The notes under the pieces are model-generated. The model had not been told where the DNA came from, ran no database searches, and saw only the letters and a program-made list of their open reading frames with translations. The position numbers and the translations under genes are program-made. Below are positions 59,801 through 64,000 of a stretch of 64,000 bases of DNA, in pieces; position 1 is the stretch's first letter; every line of letters starts with the position of its first letter. Origin of the DNA: Nepenthes gracilis (lineage: Eukaryota; Streptophyta; Magnoliopsida; Caryophyllales; Nepenthaceae); NCBI GenBank assembly GCA_033239525.1, contig BSYO01000005.1, positions 24,906,519 to 24,970,518 on the forward strand. Reading direction: 5' to 3'.

Positions 59801-61200
59801 CGCTAACCTTCTTTAAAAAATCCAAGAAAATAACTCCATAATATCTGGAGAGAGTTGAGCATAACATAATATCAAAATAACATATGTTTGCATATCATCG
59901 GAAAGCAATATATAGCATAAAACTAATATGATCGAAATAGAATACATCATTTATCTTCATATTTTATAAAGTTTTGCATAATTTGATGGCATCAAAAATC
60001 ATAACATATATGGTAAAATAGACATTCGCCAGAGGAATAGCGTCATATATAAGCAAAACATGCATCTTTCTTTATCTTATTCTTTTCTTGAAGTATAAGA
60101 AATTTCCATCTTTATTCCTATTCATCTGGCATTAGTTTGTACGACTCATATGAAGGTTGGTAAAAATAGTAAAACATGAAGTGAGCCTAAATCTTTATCT
60201 TATTCTTTTCTGTCTTAACCGGCATAACATATAACCAGGGCTATTAAGTCTAACCCGACTAACGTTGACCTTATATTCAAAACATATCATCAGAGGGAAT
60301 AACAGTCGTAATGCATATATAAGCATAAAACATGGGCAGAAAGCATTTTCATGATGTATCTAACCTTCTTTATCTTATTCTTTTACTGTCTTAACCGTCA
60401 AATACATTGAAAACTTATTTATCATTTGGGACCAGGGCTAGTAAGTCTAACCAACTAACCTTATATTGATAAGGCAGAGAGTTGAGAAAAGGATTGCATA
60501 ACATATAACAGTAAACGTGCACCTTATATTCAATAAGGCATAACATATAACAAAGAAAAGTTGCATGCGTATAACAGTGCACCTTATATTGAAAACATAT
60601 CATCGTAGGAATACAATCATGAATGGAATAACGGTAATGCATATATAAGCATAAAACATGGGCAGAAAGCATTTTCATGATGTATCTAACCTTCTTTATC
60701 TTATTCTTTTACTGTCTTAACCGTCAAATACATTGAAAACTTATTTATCATTTGGGACCAGGGCTAGTAAGTCTAACCAACTAATGGTGCAGAGAGTTGA
60801 GAAAAGGATTGCATAACATATAACAGTAAACGTGCACCTTATATTCAATAAGGCATAACATATAACAGTAAACGTGCACCTTATATTCAAAACATATCAT
60901 CAGAGGGAATAACAGTCGTAATGCATATATAAGCATAAAACATGGGCAGAAAGCATTTTCATGATGTATCTAACCTTCTTTATCTTATTCTTTTACTGTC
61001 TTAACCGTACATTGAATACATTTGAAAACTTATTTATCTTTTGCGTAACATATAACGGGACCTTATATTCAAAACATATCATCGGAAATACTTGCATAGT
61101 AAAAGTTTTCTAATCTTATTCTTTTCTTTTTGAAAACTTATTTATCATTTGGGACCAGGGCTAGTAAGTCTAACCAACTAATGGTGCGAAGAGTTGAGAA
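59800..61200. repeat. Mosaic of shuffled direct duplications
   Basis: Segments recur in changing order. GGGCAGAAAGCATTTTCATG starts at 60334, 60660 and 60944. TTTGGGACCAGGGCTAGTAA occurs near 60425, 60750 and 61148. CTTTATCTTATTCTTTT occurs at least five times. Spacings are unequal (326 and 284 bp for the first word), and copies are joined at different break points. The material is similar to the left part of the Gypsy LTR, so this is probably the rearranged start of the 3' LTR. Confidence 0.75.
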
Positions 61201-62390
61201 AAGGATTGCATTTGCTTCCACACAATCTAAGGCCTCACTCTCCTGTTTAATACCCAGAGGTGGGCGGTGCATATCTATAACCCGGTAGACGAGGCCATAA
61301 TCCGCTTTTATTCCCCTGCAGGCTAGGGGCCATTCATCGATTACCAATGCAATATTTTAAGGTATGTCAGGAAATATTATCCTTTGAATAATTCATCGGT
61401 CCATTTTCTTAATTCCTTTTTAAGATCTTTGTGGAAGCTCTACACTTTTTCTTGGTTCTTCTTAATTTTTTCACTCCAGGAGAAAATAATCATAATTTTT
61501 AATATTTTATAAAGCTTCCAATCATATTTTCATGAATATAGGAACTGAATTCATAATAATTTCAAATTTACAGCAATAAAATTCAGCAAAATTATTACTC
61601 TCAATTTCAGATTTACAGTAATAAATTCAGCAATTTCAGATTTATAGCACTCCCAAATTTCAGATTAAATTCAGTAATAAAATTTGGCACCAAATTTGAG
61701 ATTTATCAAATTTTAGGTTTAAAACAGTAAGGCATGCTAAAAAATTTTTAGATCTAAAATCAACAATTCAATACCAAATTACATAACTAAAATCAGCAAT
61801 TTAGCATAAGAATTTTCATATTTAAAATTAGCAGTGAGAAAAATGATATACATGCATGAGTATGTTAGAATAATAATACTCGAAGATAAGGGTAAGAATC
61901 AACAAGTGAAAGAAATTGCTTAGGGTGCACTTGCCTCCGCCTGATATACCAAAATTTTTACTCTGAACCTTCCAAATCAAGCTACCTAAAAGCTCTCCCC
62001 TTTTTCTCTCTCTCTTCTCTTCTCTTCTTCTGCCTTTCTTTCTCTGTTCTCTTTCTCCTTAATCTCTTCCACTGCTTGAAAATGCGTTGGAAGTAGATCC
62101 TCGGCTGACTTATATCAAACCCGTGTTCAAGCACAGCTCGGGTGTGGAGCTACTTGAATTTGCGCTGGCTAAGGTGCTCCTGGTACTGGAATTGGCGCCT
62201 ATTAGGGCACTCAGGCTGACGGTGGTGCGCGCCTAGCACAACCTGCGACGCTAGCCCAGGGCCAGGTGCACAACTTGTCCGGTTTGCAATTTTTTCCTCT
62301 TTGACCTTATTCTCTGCGTTCTTTGACTTCAATTTTTATTATATTAATTTAGATAATCACGATTAATATAAGTTAAAACTTGATCCTTTC
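61201..62390 (+). repeat. Decayed Gypsy 3' LTR, right part
   Basis: Aligns by eye with 57720-59085: TTTGCTTCCACACAATCTAA, CTTGCCTCCGCCTGATATACC, CT-rich run at 61990-62060 and GC-richer module section 62100-62260. It ends near CCTTTCA, directly against the Copia pol fragment, which suggests insertion into that Copia. Confidence 0.5.
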
Positions 62391-64000
62391 AATTGATCAG
62401 TAGGGTCACTTGTCCAATCAATATCAGAGTAAATTTAAAGTTCTAATGAAGAGTGAGAGGAAAATTGTAGGCCATGGAATAGATGCCTTTCACATAATGG
62501 AAAAATATGAAAAATAATTATATAGTGAATAGAAAGTGGAGCCTATATAAATTGACTAATAAGATAAGCAGCATAGGCAATATATGGCCCAGTAATAATG
62601 AAGTATATGAGGCTTCCAACCAATTGGCGATAAATAGTAGTATTGAAAAGAGGCTTGCCATTAGTGGTGCAAAGTTTGACATTATACTTAAAGGGACTAT
62701 TAGCCGTGTTACAATCAGTGGCTTAGCATAAGAAAAAAGACCATAAGTATACTTAGCTTGCGTCAAATGGTAGCCATCAGGGATAGAAATGCCTCAAAGT
62801 CTGAGTTAGTAGCGAAGGAAATCGAAATCCTTTATTTAAAAGCATTGTCCTGAAAAGCATTTAAATTTAAGAGTATCAGAACTAGCATTAACAACAATAT
62901 TCATGTCATGAACATAAAATTGTAAAATAGTGATATTGGTATCAGTATGATAAGTAAAAAAGGCAGAATCATGAAGATCGAAGGTAAACTAATGCTGTGA
63001 AATAATAGATTCGAACTTGACGAACTAAGTTTGGGGAGCCTGCTTAAGACCATAAAGCTCGTCAGAGATGACATACTTGTCCAAGACAATGAGGATAATT
63101 AGGAGGAGGCTTCATGTAAACCTTATTAGTCAATTCTCTATGTAGAAATATATTCTTTATATCTATTTGAAACAAAGGTCATTAGCGTGTAATGGCTACA
63201 ACTAAGTTTAGCGAGCAATAGGAGTGAAGGCCTCCTCATAATTAATGCCATACTTTCAATTAAAACCCTTGGCAACAAGTTAATCTGTGTATTAGACTTC
63301 GAAATCATCAGAATTTATTTTTTGTTTGTGTACCTATTTGTTCCTTACTGTAGTCTTACTAGGAGAAAGAGTACCAAATCTTAAGTGTGGATTTTGTGAA
63401 GGGTATTATTCTCTTCGAATATAGTTTGTTGCCATAGAGGGTTAGAAAATGCTTCGTGATAACTGTGTGGGTTATGAATAGTAAAAGTAAGAAACCAATG
63501 ATAGTCTCGAAGATGGATAGGAGGAGCATGTACCCTATTAAAGCAATGAATATTTATAGTGGAGGAGGATCTGACGGTGTGGTTGTGGTATCAAGGTCAT
63601 CAGACGATCTGGACTTTTTAGGAGTTATTGAGTTTACATGACCTACATCAAATAAAAAATTGAAAATGAGATCCATGTCAAATCGGTGAAAATGTGAGAG
63701 TAAGAAGAAGTGTCTGAAAGAAAATGAGAGACATCAGTGAAGGCTATGCTCCTAGAACTAGATATTTCTGAATTTATGAAGATGTTTGGCTATAGGATCG
63801 TAACATCGATGGCCTGTATATTCAATATCGTAACTAAGGAAGATGATTGGTTATAGGATCGTAACACCGATAGTCTTTATATTTGATATCATAACTAAGG
63901 AAGCAATAAAGATGAGAGTGAGGCTCAAGTTTGGTACACTTTAGAGGTAGTAGGATAAAAAAAAAACACTTACAAAGATTTTAAGAATGGAAATAGAGAG
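62391..64000 (-). pseudogene. Copia (Ty1) pol fragment, decayed, cut by window edge
   Basis: On the minus strand the frames show, from right to left: the integrase-side GYRCYDPI words (63790-63900), a reverse transcriptase part around 63110-62890 with LYGLKQAPQT and FVKFESIISQ, and the active-site region as FYVHDMN where Copia has YVDDM. Then come DGYHLTQAKYTYGLFSYA (about 62770-62720), YRQLVGSLIYF-like sequence and YVKGIYSMAYNFPLTLH (about 62515-62450). Stops (including one in place of the Trp after QAPQ-T) and frame shifts are frequent. This is an old, dead element; the RNase H side ends at the Gypsy LTR. Confidence 0.75.
63781..63902 (-). repeat. 61-bp tandem duplication inside Copia pol
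   Basis: GATGTTTGGCTATAGGATCG at 63781 and GATGATTGGTTATAGGATCG at 63842 begin two diverged copies, both containing the codons for YRCYDP on the minus strand. Confidence 0.75.

Overview
The window is nuclear DNA of a flowering plant, almost certainly a eudicot. The genes have plant-type GT-AG introns and strong matches to land-plant families (plastid SUFB, ER Derlin, an AT-hook protein). They are separated by AT-rich DNA crowded with LTR retrotransposons, solo LTRs and one PIF/Harbinger DNA transposon. No CRISPR array, operon, tRNA or rRNA gene was recognised. I cannot name the species.

Layout. 1-4.98 kb: left edge with a duplicated leader-like segment, then a decayed LTR-like repeat. 4.98-9.71 kb: a decayed 4.7-kb PIF/Harbinger transposon with TTA target duplications and both genes (transposase and Myb/SANT protein) broken, minus strand. 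11.4-12.15 kb: LTR-like remnant. 12.15-18.16 kb and 22.03-28.44 kb: two complete copies of one family of pol-less Ty3/Gypsy (Tat-like) retrotransposons. Each has two LTRs, PBS, a gag remnant lacking the capsid domain, an array of 41-bp repeats that can each form a hairpin, a long antisense ORF with a ~80-bp intron, a PPT and a 3' LTR. Between them, at 20.78-21.10 kb, is a small gene for a basic protein on the minus strand. 28.4-33.5 kb: AT-rich DNA without a recognised gene.

33.77-37.02 kb (minus): a complete two-exon gene for plastid SUFB (552 aa), scaffold subunit of the SufBCD iron-sulfur assembly complex. 39.8-43.7 kb: a family of 0.7-0.8-kb LTR-like elements, one a clean solo LTR with ATTAT target duplications. 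45.42-46.35 kb (plus): an AT-hook nuclear protein gene, perhaps with a 4-kb 5'-UTR intron containing that solo LTR. 46.7-50.7 kb: LTR remnants, a 506-bp tandem duplication and a 1.5-kb solo LTR with AAGGT target duplications. 50.7-55.3 kb: AT-rich. 55.6-56.2 kb (plus): the first two coding exons of a Derlin-2-like gene; the rest is not in the window. After its second intron begins there are a decayed Gypsy element with a peculiar mosaic of shuffled duplications (57.4-62.4 kb) and an older Copia pol fragment (62.4-64.0 kb, minus) into which the Gypsy LTR appears to be inserted.

The host genes are unrelated housekeeping genes and do not form a pathway. The most interesting system is the pol-less Tat-like family: two independently inserted copies share the same reduced architecture, the hairpin array and a well-conserved spliced antisense gene, which suggests that this stripped-down form was itself mobilised in trans.
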